Source: a virus. Taken from it: a DNA stretch of 64,000 bases. Below the pieces are notes generated by a model. That model worked only from the letters and a program-made list of their open reading frames with translations. It was not told where the DNA came from and did no database searches. The translations under genes and the position numbers were made by a program. Location of the stretch: positions 23,178-87,177 of the IMG/VR virus record IMGVR_UViG_3300025655_000022; one strand, given 5' to 3'. Positions 47,440-54,748 of the stretch are shown in pieces (position 1 is the stretch's first letter; every line of letters begins with the position of its first letter).

Positions 47440-48116
47440 CGTTAAAAGTCTAGCTTGGGGCGGTTAATACAAGCGGTAACACTCTCTGTTGTGAGGAGGA
47501 CACCTAAATCGTGGGTAACGACACGGACATCAATCACTATCCTTAACAGGACGCTAACACGACATGCCTGTGAACTTTGTAACGCTTATTTGTAGTTCAC
47601 TAACGTGTTTGATCGATGTATGGCAACACAAAAAGGCTAAAAGATGCTGCTCTGTAAAAAAAATCAACAGCAAGTTTGCATATAGCGGGCAATTAGTTAT
47701 ATGTAAACTCCCGTCAGAATAAAGTCTAGAGTAGGGGGTACCGGCTGACCGCCTCCGCAAAATGATCATTATAAAATACATTTTAATCTCTTATAATTGC
47801 TGGCTAGCTCACTCGACGAAAGATGAATTAGTTTAACTTTACCCTCGGATGGGTAAAGTTTGACCAGTCTATCTGACGAAATATGTTCAAGAAAACATAT
47901 TAAATTTATTTCACTTACATATTGATATCACACTATTACATAATATTCAGAGTCTTAAAAAATAAGATTGAGCGTAAGCGAAATCTTAGATATGCGTAGC
48001 ATATCTCCTGATATTAAATCTATTGTGTGATATGACAAAATTCTGATATTTGGAAACACATTTTCTTATTCATGCGTTCATGAAAAAGCCCCTAGCTTTG
48101 GCATACCAGGGGCTTT
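47440..48116 (+). ncRNA. Candidate large structured non-coding RNA
   Basis: The 724 bases from 47427 to 48150 carry no supported gene and are dense in paired elements. A 9-bp helix joins 47457-47465 (GGGGCGGTT) to 47747-47755 (GACCGCCTC). Inside it are a two-part stem (47556-47561/47604-47609 with 47570-47576/47594-47600) and an H-type pseudoknot at 47673-47713. The 3' part has hairpins at 47835-47860 (AACTTTACCC/GGGTAAAGTT) and 47881-47900, and a 9-bp stem 47925-47933/48025-48033 enclosing a GNRA hairpin with tandem G-A mismatches and an 8-bp hairpin. The terminator at 48085 would end it. Size and style recall giant phage RNAs such as GOLLD, but family membership is not shown. Confidence 0.6.
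48085..48116 (+). terminator. Bidirectional terminator ending the non-coding region
   Basis: AAAGCCCCT (48085-48093) pairs with AGGGGCTTT (48108-48116) around a 14-base loop. It lies between the rightward block and the leftward gene ending at 48151. The T-runs are short on both strands, so strength is moderate. Confidence 0.65.
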
Positions 48117-48150
48117 GATTTGGGCACGTTACATTGCGTAACAAATTTAT

Positions 48151-48483
48151 TTATGCAAATGTGTCTGGCCAGTCTCGATAATATGCGTGTTTGATATCCT
48201 CTACAAATTGATTAAACGATTTGTGTTTGGTTTCCAGTTCACCTTCCAGAGGGGCTACACGCTGAAACGCCTCTTCTAATTGTGCCATGTTCTTGAATTC
48301 CATCATGATATGCCATTCAGGCAAATCAGGAATACTTGCGAAACCCATTTTGCAACGAGTAATGCGATAGCCTTCGCATTTTCCTTCAGATTTCAGATGT
48401 TCTAAAAATCCTTTCATGTTGTTAACCCAATCGATATCCGAAATATCCGTGGACTTTTCAGCCCAAATATGATAAATGTCCAT
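48151..48483 (-). CDS. DUF6614-like small protein of unknown function
   Basis: The 110-residue protein fits a compact family remembered as DUF6614 from bacteria: MDIYHIWAEKSTDISDIDW, FLEHLKSEGKCEGYRITRCK, EWHIMMEFKNMAQLEEAFQR, and a final YYRDWPDTF. It has a ferredoxin-like alternation of strands and helices. The function of that family is not known. In a phage it would be a transferred host-type gene. It starts one base into the stop of the gene at 48483 (TAATG), so it is coupled. The family assignment is from memory and needs a profile search. Confidence 0.5.
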   Translation of the reverse strand: MDIYHIWAEKSTDISDIDWVNNMKGFLEHLKSEGKCEGYRITRCKMGFASIPDLPEWHIMMEFKNMAQLEEAFQRVAPLEGELETKHKSFNQFVEDIKHAYYRDWPDTFA

Positions 48484-48905
48484 TATGTTCTTGGTCCTAA
48501 AATTTCAAATCCGTCAATTTGACGTTTGTATTCGGTAGCTTCGCCTAAGTACAAATAGTCAAACCCTCTACTTTTATAAAACGCACATTCACTTCGTAAG
48601 CTAGAAATTCCTAAATGTAGCTTAGGATTTTGATAATCCCATGCAAATTGAATGGCTTCTACATTTTTATTATTATAAACACGCATTAAGCTAAATGCAA
48701 CCAATTTATCTTGATCATAATATCCTAGAACATCATTTGTGAAATATTCCTCGGTAAAAATAGGCATTACAGATCGGAATTTTTTATGAGCACAATATGT
48801 ATTATAAATGCGCTCTAATTCAATTGGATTTGGATTTACAATAAATTCAAAATTATCCAAAATGCTGTAATTGGTATCTGCCAGTCGTATACGGGCATAT
48901 ATCAT
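48483..48905 (-). CDS. GNAT-like acyltransferase, arginyl-transferase C-terminus type
   Basis: The 140-residue protein reads GYYDQDKLVAFSLMRVYNNK, then AIQFAWDY, LGISSLRSECAFYKSRG and FDYLYLGEATEYK. The order of a strand, a helix starting with small residues and YLYLGEA resembles the C-terminal GNAT half of arginyl/leucyl-tRNA protein transferases. It could be a small aminoacyl or acetyl transferase, but the N-terminal half of that family is absent, so the activity is unknown. ATGA overlap with the upstream gene at 48902-48905. Confidence 0.5.
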   Translation of the reverse strand: MIYARIRLADTNYSILDNFEFIVNPNPIELERIYNTYCAHKKFRSVMPIFTEEYFTNDVLGYYDQDKLVAFSLMRVYNNKNVEAIQFAWDYQNPKLHLGISSLRSECAFYKSRGFDYLYLGEATEYKRQIDGFEILGPRT

Positions 48906-49405
48906 GATCTGGGATCCTTCCTGTTTGTAAACAAATCATCTAAATATTCTGAATCCCATCCATTATAGTAACCTTTTTTGTATAGTTGCACACTAGCATC
49001 GTCGAGATTTTTAGTTAGAGCACAAATGCTTAATGCATACGTTCCTTGATTAAAACAAACTCCATTTTGTTCTTCGTAATGTCCAGGATGATCTGATAAG
49101 CTAATAAGCCCAGCATTTTTCATTGGTCCGTTGTTTGCAGCGTCGATATGATCATTAAATTCGTCAGCACCCCATAATTCTGGGTCGTATATGTAAACAA
49201 CAACTTCCCAGTTTTCCATACCTTTTTTGCTTAACATTAGCAAGTCTAAATACGGATCTCCGCCTAAACGAAAATCAATTTGATTTTTTAAGCGTGCTTG
49301 TTTAGCATACGGGCACGGTGGAAATCCTCCTAATGCTGGGTGAGGAACTTCGATAAAGTTTTGTAACCAATCTATAACTGACTGTTTTGCTTCGGTTAAA
49401 TTCAT
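48902..49405 (-). CDS. Conserved-type phage protein with PCPYAKQAR motif, unknown function
   Basis: The 167-residue protein has FIEVPHPALGGFPPCPYAKQ near residues 17-36, then GGDPYLDLLML, VVYIYDPELW and a C-terminal YNGWDSEYLDDLF. The two-step pattern PCPYAKQAR with a following VYIYDPE resembles a hypothetical family from aquatic phages, but I do not recognise an enzyme. Its start forms TAATG with the end of the -1 extension gene upstream, and its stop forms ATGA with the acyltransferase gene. Confidence 0.5.
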   Translation of the reverse strand: MNLTEAKQSVIDWLQNFIEVPHPALGGFPPCPYAKQARLKNQIDFRLGGDPYLDLLMLSKKGMENWEVVVYIYDPELWGADEFNDHIDAANNGPMKNAGLISLSDHPGHYEEQNGVCFNQGTYALSICALTKNLDDASVQLYKKGYYNGWDSEYLDDLFTNRKDPRS

Positions 49406-49635
49406 TAAAAATACGGGAGTCCTGATTTTTTGGTTGTTTCCAGATTGTCTTTGAGCAGTTTTCCAATGCTCTCACGTTCAGAATTACTTAGCATCAGTGC
49501 ATGATCGTAACTGATTCCGCCGCGCATGCCCCAGGATATTCTGAGCGATTCTTCTTTGATGGCCACACACTCTTTTTCCATGTCATCCACTAGCCTGGAT
49601 ATCTGGTCAGAATCCAGCGTGAGCAGCCTTACCCG
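49405..49635 (-). CDS. -1 frame extension of the gp26-like gene (candidate frameshifted tail chaperone tail)
   Basis: From the slippery site onward the -1 frame is open for 76 codons and reads RVRLLTLDSDQISRLVDDME, then ECVAIKEESLRISWGMRGGI and ...LSNSERESIGKLLKDNLE with TTKKSGLPYF at the end. It has no ATG or GTG until GTG 49590 or ATG 49581, neither with a clear ribosome site, while the 15 in-frame codons before GTG 49590 carry coherent, helix-like sequence. This is expected if it is reached by -1 slippage from the gp26-like gene, giving a 350-residue fusion. Small proteins with the RGGISY...TTKKSG pattern lie beside gp26-like genes in aquatic phages and may be tail assembly chaperones. Independent translation from GTG 49590 is the alternative. 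Confidence 0.65.
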   Translation of the reverse strand, partial: RVRLLTLDSDQISRLVDDMEKECVAIKEESLRISWGMRGGISYDHALMLSNSERESIGKLLKDNLETTKKSGLPYF

Positions 49636-49641
49636 AAAAAA
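49595..49641 (-). promoter_or_regulatory. Candidate -1 programmed frameshift site: U UUU UUC plus downstream stem
   Basis: The gp26-like frame reads AAT TTT TTC GGG TAA, so T TTT TTC (49641-49635) is an in-frame -1 slippery heptamer two codons before the stop. Seventeen bases later CTGGATTCT (49617-49609) pairs with AGATATCCAG (49604-49595), one bulged T, loop GACC. Slippage enters a 76-codon open frame. Confidence 0.65.
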
Positions 49642-50456
49642 TTCGACATATCAAATGTAAACGGTTGAGCATATTCATGACCACAATGTGTGCATTTGAT
49701 GTTAAGTGGTTTGAGTTCGCTTTCTGTCTTTAACTTAATAACACGATCACGTAACCGATCAAACACTTCACGATCGCAATTACGTAAAAACTCGTCGATG
49801 TGTTTGCGATCCTGTACTACTGTTTCTGGTGTTTTAATGGCAGCAATGCCTTGGCCCACTGCCTTTAGGGTGAGTTCGCCTATTTTTCGAAACGCATCAG
49901 CAAGAATATTAAGTTTTTGCTTGTCATCCATGTCAGTATTGTCAATGACTGATACCAGTTTTTGTTCTTCAAATTGAAGTACATTGTTTTCTGACATTTG
50001 TTTGTAATTTAACGGTCTGAAATAAACTTCTAAATCACCAATGATTTCAGGAGTTCTGAAATCTGGCGCTGCCAACCCTTCTATTACGGTACGCAAATCT
50101 AGTGCATATGTGGATTCTTCACCACATTTTGTACAAGTGGTGTCAATATCCATGCTGTGCCCATAACTTGCAATTCTTATGGCAACTAGTATGGAATCTA
50201 AATCAACACTGGGCACTGCCCAGGCATTTTTGATGTTTGGAACGCAACTCTGAATTACATCAACTACGGCTTGTCCATTGAACAGCGCATCTGGTGTTCG
50301 ATAGGTGATTTCATCAATGGCCGTCATGGGAAACACTGGTAGTTCATGAGTTTCAGTCATGTTTAATGTATCCTTGGCATAATATTGACCGTCACTGGGC
50401 AGTTTAATGTAAATTGCAGGGCGTCTAAAATAAGTTGTTAAAGGGTTATTTTCCAT
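49629..50456 (-). CDS. gp26-like baseplate/tail assembly protein with two CxxC zinc sites
   Basis: The 275-residue protein has LPSDGQYYAKDTLNMTE, VFPMTAIDEITYRTPDALF, NGQAVVDVIQSCVPNI and two zinc-type sites, CTKCGEE (near 107-113) and CTHCGHE (near 256-262). These are features of a baseplate hub/assembly protein common in aquatic T4-like phages, here called gp26-like; the numbering is tentative. Phage G/GT chaperones also sit next to the tape measure gene, as this one does (divergent, 50 bases away). Its last codons contain the slippery sequence described above, so it may exist both as this form and as a longer fusion. It heads the leftward operon to 48151. Confidence 0.7.
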   Translation of the reverse strand: MENNPLTTYFRRPAIYIKLPSDGQYYAKDTLNMTETHELPVFPMTAIDEITYRTPDALFNGQAVVDVIQSCVPNIKNAWAVPSVDLDSILVAIRIASYGHSMDIDTTCTKCGEESTYALDLRTVIEGLAAPDFRTPEIIGDLEVYFRPLNYKQMSENNVLQFEEQKLVSVIDNTDMDDKQKLNILADAFRKIGELTLKAVGQGIAAIKTPETVVQDRKHIDEFLRNCDREVFDRLRDRVIKLKTESELKPLNIKCTHCGHEYAQPFTFDMSNFFG

Positions 50457-50468
50457 AGATTTTTATTC

Positions 50469-50476
50469 TATAAATA
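50469..50476 (+). promoter_or_regulatory. T4-type late promoter (TATAAATA) for tape measure and head genes
   Basis: TATAAATA at 50469-50476 is the full T4 late consensus, 31 bases before ATG 50507. It lies in the divergent gap with the gp26-like gene and would drive the rightward late block. Confidence 0.85.
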
Positions 50477-50506
50477 TGTGTATTAACTACTTATGGCACA
50501 TAAAAT

Positions 50507-52630
50507 ATGGCTGATGAAAACGACGATATAGATGACAAAGCTGAACGAGCGATAGATCGCATTGAAGATCTGATCCTGGAAATGACAAAAATGCCAGGTG
50601 TTACCAAGGCACAACTGGACAGACTTGCACGATCAGCTGGCCGCGCTGCTGATGGACTGGATGAAGCTGCCCGTGTAAGCACACACATGAAAAAGTTAGC
50701 TGGTGCAATACCAGGGCTAACCGCAGGATTAAGTCGTGGAACCACTAATTTTTCACAACTAAGTGGAGTTATTTCAGGAACAATCAGTGTCATAACTGCT
50801 TTTGCAAAGAAGATTCCATATGTTGGTGGTGCTCTGGGAATTGCTGGTGATGCAATTTCAGCATCAACAGTACCCATCATTGAATCGTTTGATCGTGCAT
50901 ACTCATCATTTGAACAACTGAGTCAAATTGGTGCCATTAGTGGTGAAGGCATCGACGGCATGGTTGATAACTTTGCACAATTGGGATTACCACTGCAAAC
51001 ATATCAACAATTAGTTCAGTCAAACAGCACTAGGTTAGCGCATCTGGGTGGCACAGTTGGTGACGCGGCAGACAGTTTTACTGATGCCGCTGGTGTTATG
51101 AAACGAACCAACGCTGAAAATGCCATCAGCGAGCAAAACTTACGTAGACTGGGATTTAGTGCTGACGAAATATCAGATACCATGATACAATATGCAGACA
51201 TTCAGCGCAGAATGGGTCTGCAAGGCTACATGGATCAGCAAAAGTTGACTGAAGGAACCATAGCATATGGCAGAGAACTGGATGCCATTGCCAAGTTAAC
51301 CGGTCAAAGCCGCAAACAATTAAAAGATCAGAATGATGCAGCACTGCGTAATGCCAGATTTAACGCAAGATTACGTGAAGTAGAAGCTACACAAGGTCGC
51401 GAAGCGGCAGAAAACCTACGCATGATGAATCTGGCACTCAGTAACTACCCTGAACTGCAAAAAGGATTTCAGGATGCAGCATCAGGATTTGTTAGTACAA
51501 CTGAAGCACAGAAATTCTTTATTACCACTCAGGGACAAGGCACCCGTGTAATTGAAGGTGTGATTAATAAACAAATCGGCCTGGAACAGGGGTTAGGTTC
51601 ATTACAACAGTCAATTCAGCAAACAATCCCATATCAGCAGAGTTTAGTTAAAGCTACTGGTGATGCAAACAATGCATTTGTGAACTTTTATGAAACATCA
51701 GGGTTTGCAACGGCAGCACAAGGAGATCTTGCTGAAGCTGCTAGACGGGCACGTGACGCACAAGATCAACAGGTTAAAGATGCCAGCGATAATGCCAAAA
51801 ACTTACAAAAAGCTCGTGGAGATCTTGAACAAGCAGCAAGCAACGTTGATTTATTAATTCTAAAATTGCCTGTAGTAACAGCCACTATTGAAGAATTTTC
51901 CAATGCCATCAAAGCAGCAACCAATCAGTTACGTTACAGAAACATTGAAGGACCAGTTGGTGAAGCGCCAAGTCTGACTGGCGCCAGAATGATTGTGGAT
52001 GAGATTGCAAAAACCAATCAAATTCTGGAATCCAGTGTTGACCCAACAACAGGAAAAAACCTAACTGAAGAACAAATTGTTGATCTTGCTAACAAATTAG
52101 ATGCTCTTAAAAACGCACTGGTAGAAACCAATCAGAGAATCCGAGAAGAAACCAGTGGCGCACAAGGGTACAAAACCCCTAGAATGGATCGACCTTTCCT
52201 GAACGATGCTGAACGAGGTGCTTTCCGTGAACGTGTGATTGACAGTTTGGTTGATTTTTATCGTGCAAATCAGCCAACCACCGCAGCACCTTCAGCACCC
52301 ACCTCAAATGTAACAGAACCGCCAGCATCTGCTGTATCTGATGCACAAAATCAAGGTCTAACTGCACCAGTAGCACCACAAGCCGGTCAGGCCAGAGGTG
52401 CAGTGGTTAGTGGTCCTCGATCAGGGTATCAGACTACTTTGCATGGCACTGAAGCTGTAATACCACTTGATTCGACACGTAAAATTCCAGTTGAAATAAC
52501 TGATTCTCGTGATTCATCAGCAGCATTGCAAATGATGTCTGCACAATTAGCCAAGCTGGATGACATGGTATCAGAATTAAAACGTAACACAGACGTTAAC
52601 GAAAAGATATTCCGCACCAGATACAGCTAA
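50507..52630 (+). CDS. Tail tape measure protein (gp29 analogue)
   Basis: The 707-residue protein is long, helical and Ala/Gln-rich, with a hydrophobic stretch near residues 82-130 (SGVISGTISVITAFA, VGGALGIAGDAISAS), as in tape measures. Near the C-terminus GYQTTLHGTEAVIPLD is the tape-measure/tail-tip motif of many phages. Its length sets tail length and its interior may pass into the cell. It follows a full-consensus late promoter and is 8 bases before the portal gene. Adjacency to a candidate frameshifted chaperone gene strengthens this call. Confidence 0.75.
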   Translation: MADENDDIDDKAERAIDRIEDLILEMTKMPGVTKAQLDRLARSAGRAADGLDEAARVSTHMKKLAGAIPGLTAGLSRGTTNFSQLSGVISGTISVITAFAKKIPYVGGALGIAGDAISASTVPIIESFDRAYSSFEQLSQIGAISGEGIDGMVDNFAQLGLPLQTYQQLVQSNSTRLAHLGGTVGDAADSFTDAAGVMKRTNAENAISEQNLRRLGFSADEISDTMIQYADIQRRMGLQGYMDQQKLTEGTIAYGRELDAIAKLTGQSRKQLKDQNDAALRNARFNARLREVEATQGREAAENLRMMNLALSNYPELQKGFQDAASGFVSTTEAQKFFITTQGQGTRVIEGVINKQIGLEQGLGSLQQSIQQTIPYQQSLVKATGDANNAFVNFYETSGFATAAQGDLAEAARRARDAQDQQVKDASDNAKNLQKARGDLEQAASNVDLLILKLPVVTATIEEFSNAIKAATNQLRYRNIEGPVGEAPSLTGARMIVDEIAKTNQILESSVDPTTGKNLTEEQIVDLANKLDALKNALVETNQRIREETSGAQGYKTPRMDRPFLNDAERGAFRERVIDSLVDFYRANQPTTAAPSAPTSNVTEPPASAVSDAQNQGLTAPVAPQAGQARGAVVSGPRSGYQTTLHGTEAVIPLDSTRKIPVEITDSRDSSAALQMMSAQLAKLDDMVSELKRNTDVNEKIFRTRYS

Positions 52631-52638
52631 ATAGTGAC

Positions 52639-54369
52639 ATGAGTTACAAAAAGCATTTCCGAGCAGCAGATACATCTGGTAGATTTAGTCCACTGGGCAA
52701 CGGCGCTACAACTTCAAATAATTCGCCAAACTTTTCATTTAGAAATTATGAGAGTGTACTGCCCGAAGTTTACACAGGACACCCAAATCGTGTTGAGCGT
52801 TATAATCAATACGAAGCCATGGACATGGACTCAGAAATTAATGCGTGCTTAGATATTATTGCAGAGTTTTGTACTCAAGAAAACGAACAAAATGGCACAG
52901 CGTTTGAAATTAACTTTAACGAAAAGCCAACCGAAAACGAAGTAAACATTATCAGACAACAACTAAAGCAATGGTCCAAGCTAAATCAATTTGACAAGCG
53001 TATTTTTAAATTGTTTCGCAATACATTAAAGTATGGCGATCAAGTTTTTATTCGTGATCCAGAAACATTTGAACTGTTCTGGATTGAACCAACCAAAGTT
53101 TCACGAGTCATCGTAAACGAAAGTGAAGGCAAACGTCCAGAACAATATGTTATTCGGGACATTAACCCTAATTTTGAAAACTTAACCGTAGCACAAAAGT
53201 CAACAAATGACTTTCAGCATAATATTCCAACTAGTGCCAATGGGCAACAGTACAATTATAATATACCTAATTCAACCGGCGCAGGAGCTCAAGGAAGATT
53301 TGAAACAGCAATGAACGAAAGTGCTGTTGATGCTAAACATGTTGTTCATTTAAGTTTAACAGAAGGGTTAGATTTCTTTTGGCCTTTTGGGCAATCAATT
53401 CTGGAAAACATTTTTAAAGTATTCAAACAGAAAGAATTACTCGAAGATGCTATTCTGATTTATCGTATTCAGAGAGCTCCTGAACGCCGTGTATTTAAAA
53501 TTGATGTAGGTAACATGCCAAGTCACATGGCTATGAGTTTTGTTGAACGTATTAAAAATGAAATTCATCAGCGTCGTATTCCTACCAAAAATGGTGGTGC
53601 CAGTGCGCTGGATGCCACATACAATCCATTATCAATCAATGAGGATTACTTCTTCCCACAAACTGCTGAAGGTCGTGGATCCAGTGTTGAAACACTGCCA
53701 GGAGGTGAAAACCTGGGTCAGATTGATGATTTAAAGTATTTTAATAACAAAATGGCACGTGGATTACGTGTGCCTAGCAGTTATCTACCAACTGGTCCAG
53801 ACGATTCAGCGACTCCGTTAAGTGATGGGCGTGTGGGAACGGCACTAATTCAAGAATATCGTTTTAATCAATACTGCCAACGACTACAAAATACACTTGT
53901 TGCTACACTTGATGACGAGTTTAAGATGTTTTTACGCTGGAGAGGCTTTAATATTGATTCAGGATTATTTGATTTAAAGTTTAACTCTCCGCAAAATTTT
54001 GCTACATTCCGCCAAGCAGAGATGGATTCTGCTCGTGTTGGTACATTCCAAGGACTAGAGCAACTACCGTATATGAGTAAGCGTTTCTTGTTAGAACGTT
54101 TCTTAGGGTTAACTGAGGAGGAAATTGTTCGCAATGAAGAATTGTGGAACGAAGAACAAGGATCGCAAGGAGACCTGAGCCCAGAAGGTTCGGATCTGCG
54201 TTCAGTAGGTATCATGCCAGGTGGTTTAGAATCAGACATAGGTAACCTATCAGCTATGGAAATGCCACCAGAAGGTGAAGAAGGAGCTGAAGTTGGCGCT
54301 GGCGAAGTTCCTCCGATGCCTAGCACAGGACCATTAGGTGGGGCAGGCGCACCCCCTCCAGAAGCATAA
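52639..54369 (+). CDS. 20: Portal vertex protein gp20
   Basis: The 576-residue protein matches the T4 portal family: YEAMDMDSEINACLDIIAEF, KYGDQVFIRDPETFELFWIE, RIQRAPERRVFKIDVGNMPS and PGGENLGQIDDLKYFNNKMA, followed by the LRVPSSYLP step. It forms the dodecameric ring through which DNA enters and to which the neck binds, and it starts prohead assembly. The C-terminus is Gly/Pro-rich (PEGEEGAEVGAGEVPPMP). Head genes follow without long gaps. Confidence 0.92.
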   Translation: MSYKKHFRAADTSGRFSPLGNGATTSNNSPNFSFRNYESVLPEVYTGHPNRVERYNQYEAMDMDSEINACLDIIAEFCTQENEQNGTAFEINFNEKPTENEVNIIRQQLKQWSKLNQFDKRIFKLFRNTLKYGDQVFIRDPETFELFWIEPTKVSRVIVNESEGKRPEQYVIRDINPNFENLTVAQKSTNDFQHNIPTSANGQQYNYNIPNSTGAGAQGRFETAMNESAVDAKHVVHLSLTEGLDFFWPFGQSILENIFKVFKQKELLEDAILIYRIQRAPERRVFKIDVGNMPSHMAMSFVERIKNEIHQRRIPTKNGGASALDATYNPLSINEDYFFPQTAEGRGSSVETLPGGENLGQIDDLKYFNNKMARGLRVPSSYLPTGPDDSATPLSDGRVGTALIQEYRFNQYCQRLQNTLVATLDDEFKMFLRWRGFNIDSGLFDLKFNSPQNFATFRQAEMDSARVGTFQGLEQLPYMSKRFLLERFLGLTEEEIVRNEELWNEEQGSQGDLSPEGSDLRSVGIMPGGLESDIGNLSAMEMPPEGEEGAEVGAGEVPPMPSTGPLGGAGAPPPEA

Positions 54370-54384
54370 AGGTTAAATAGTATT

Positions 54385-54612
54385 ATGAATTTGATGGAAA
54401 TGTTTGATCAAGCAGTATCTGGCTACCAAGATGTTCAAGATGATAACACTCAACTTGACGACGATGCCACACGTAAAACTCGTTTAACACTAAAGCAGAT
54501 TAATAAACTGCGCCGTATGCTTGACTTAAGAAACATTGAATATCGAGAAAAATTAAAGAAAATTCAAAAACAATATGCTGTACCTGCAGAAGCAATGCAG
54601 CCACCAATGTAA
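54385..54612 (+). CDS. Prohead core protein gp68-like
   Basis: This 75-residue protein lies between portal and the gp67-like gene, where T4 has prohead core genes. The RKTRLTLKQINKLRRMLDLR segment followed by NIEYREKLKKIQKQY is a basic helix common to small core proteins at this position in T4-like phages. In T4, gp68 helps shape the prohead core and is processed by gp21. Position and helix pattern support the call; the family name is likely rather than proven. Confidence 0.65.
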   Translation: MNLMEMFDQAVSGYQDVQDDNTQLDDDATRKTRLTLKQINKLRRMLDLRNIEYREKLKKIQKQYAVPAEAMQPPM

Positions 54613-54748
54613 GCAGAACTGACTGTATCTAGTAGTAAATTCTGACTTTTCTTGTGTTTCTTGCCATTTTTGGTGTTATATACACACATTTTTGTAAGTT
54701 ATTGTAAATACAATACACACAAAGCCATACTTTATTGGAGAACAAAAC

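Noticed and set aside
47554-47781. A 75-codon frame on the - strand of the gene-free region
   Set aside because: It has no ribosome site, a Cys/His/Arg-rich unnatural composition and lies opposite the proposed RNA helices, so it is best read as chance.
47427-48116. Group I intron or homing element
   Set aside because: Neither flanking gene is interrupted, no endonuclease ORF is present, and the group I P7/R/S core sequences are not seen.
48148-48154. ATAAATA on the - strand near the end of the 48151 gene
   Set aside because: It overlaps the stop codon and leads into the gene-free region on the wrong strand, so it is probably chance.
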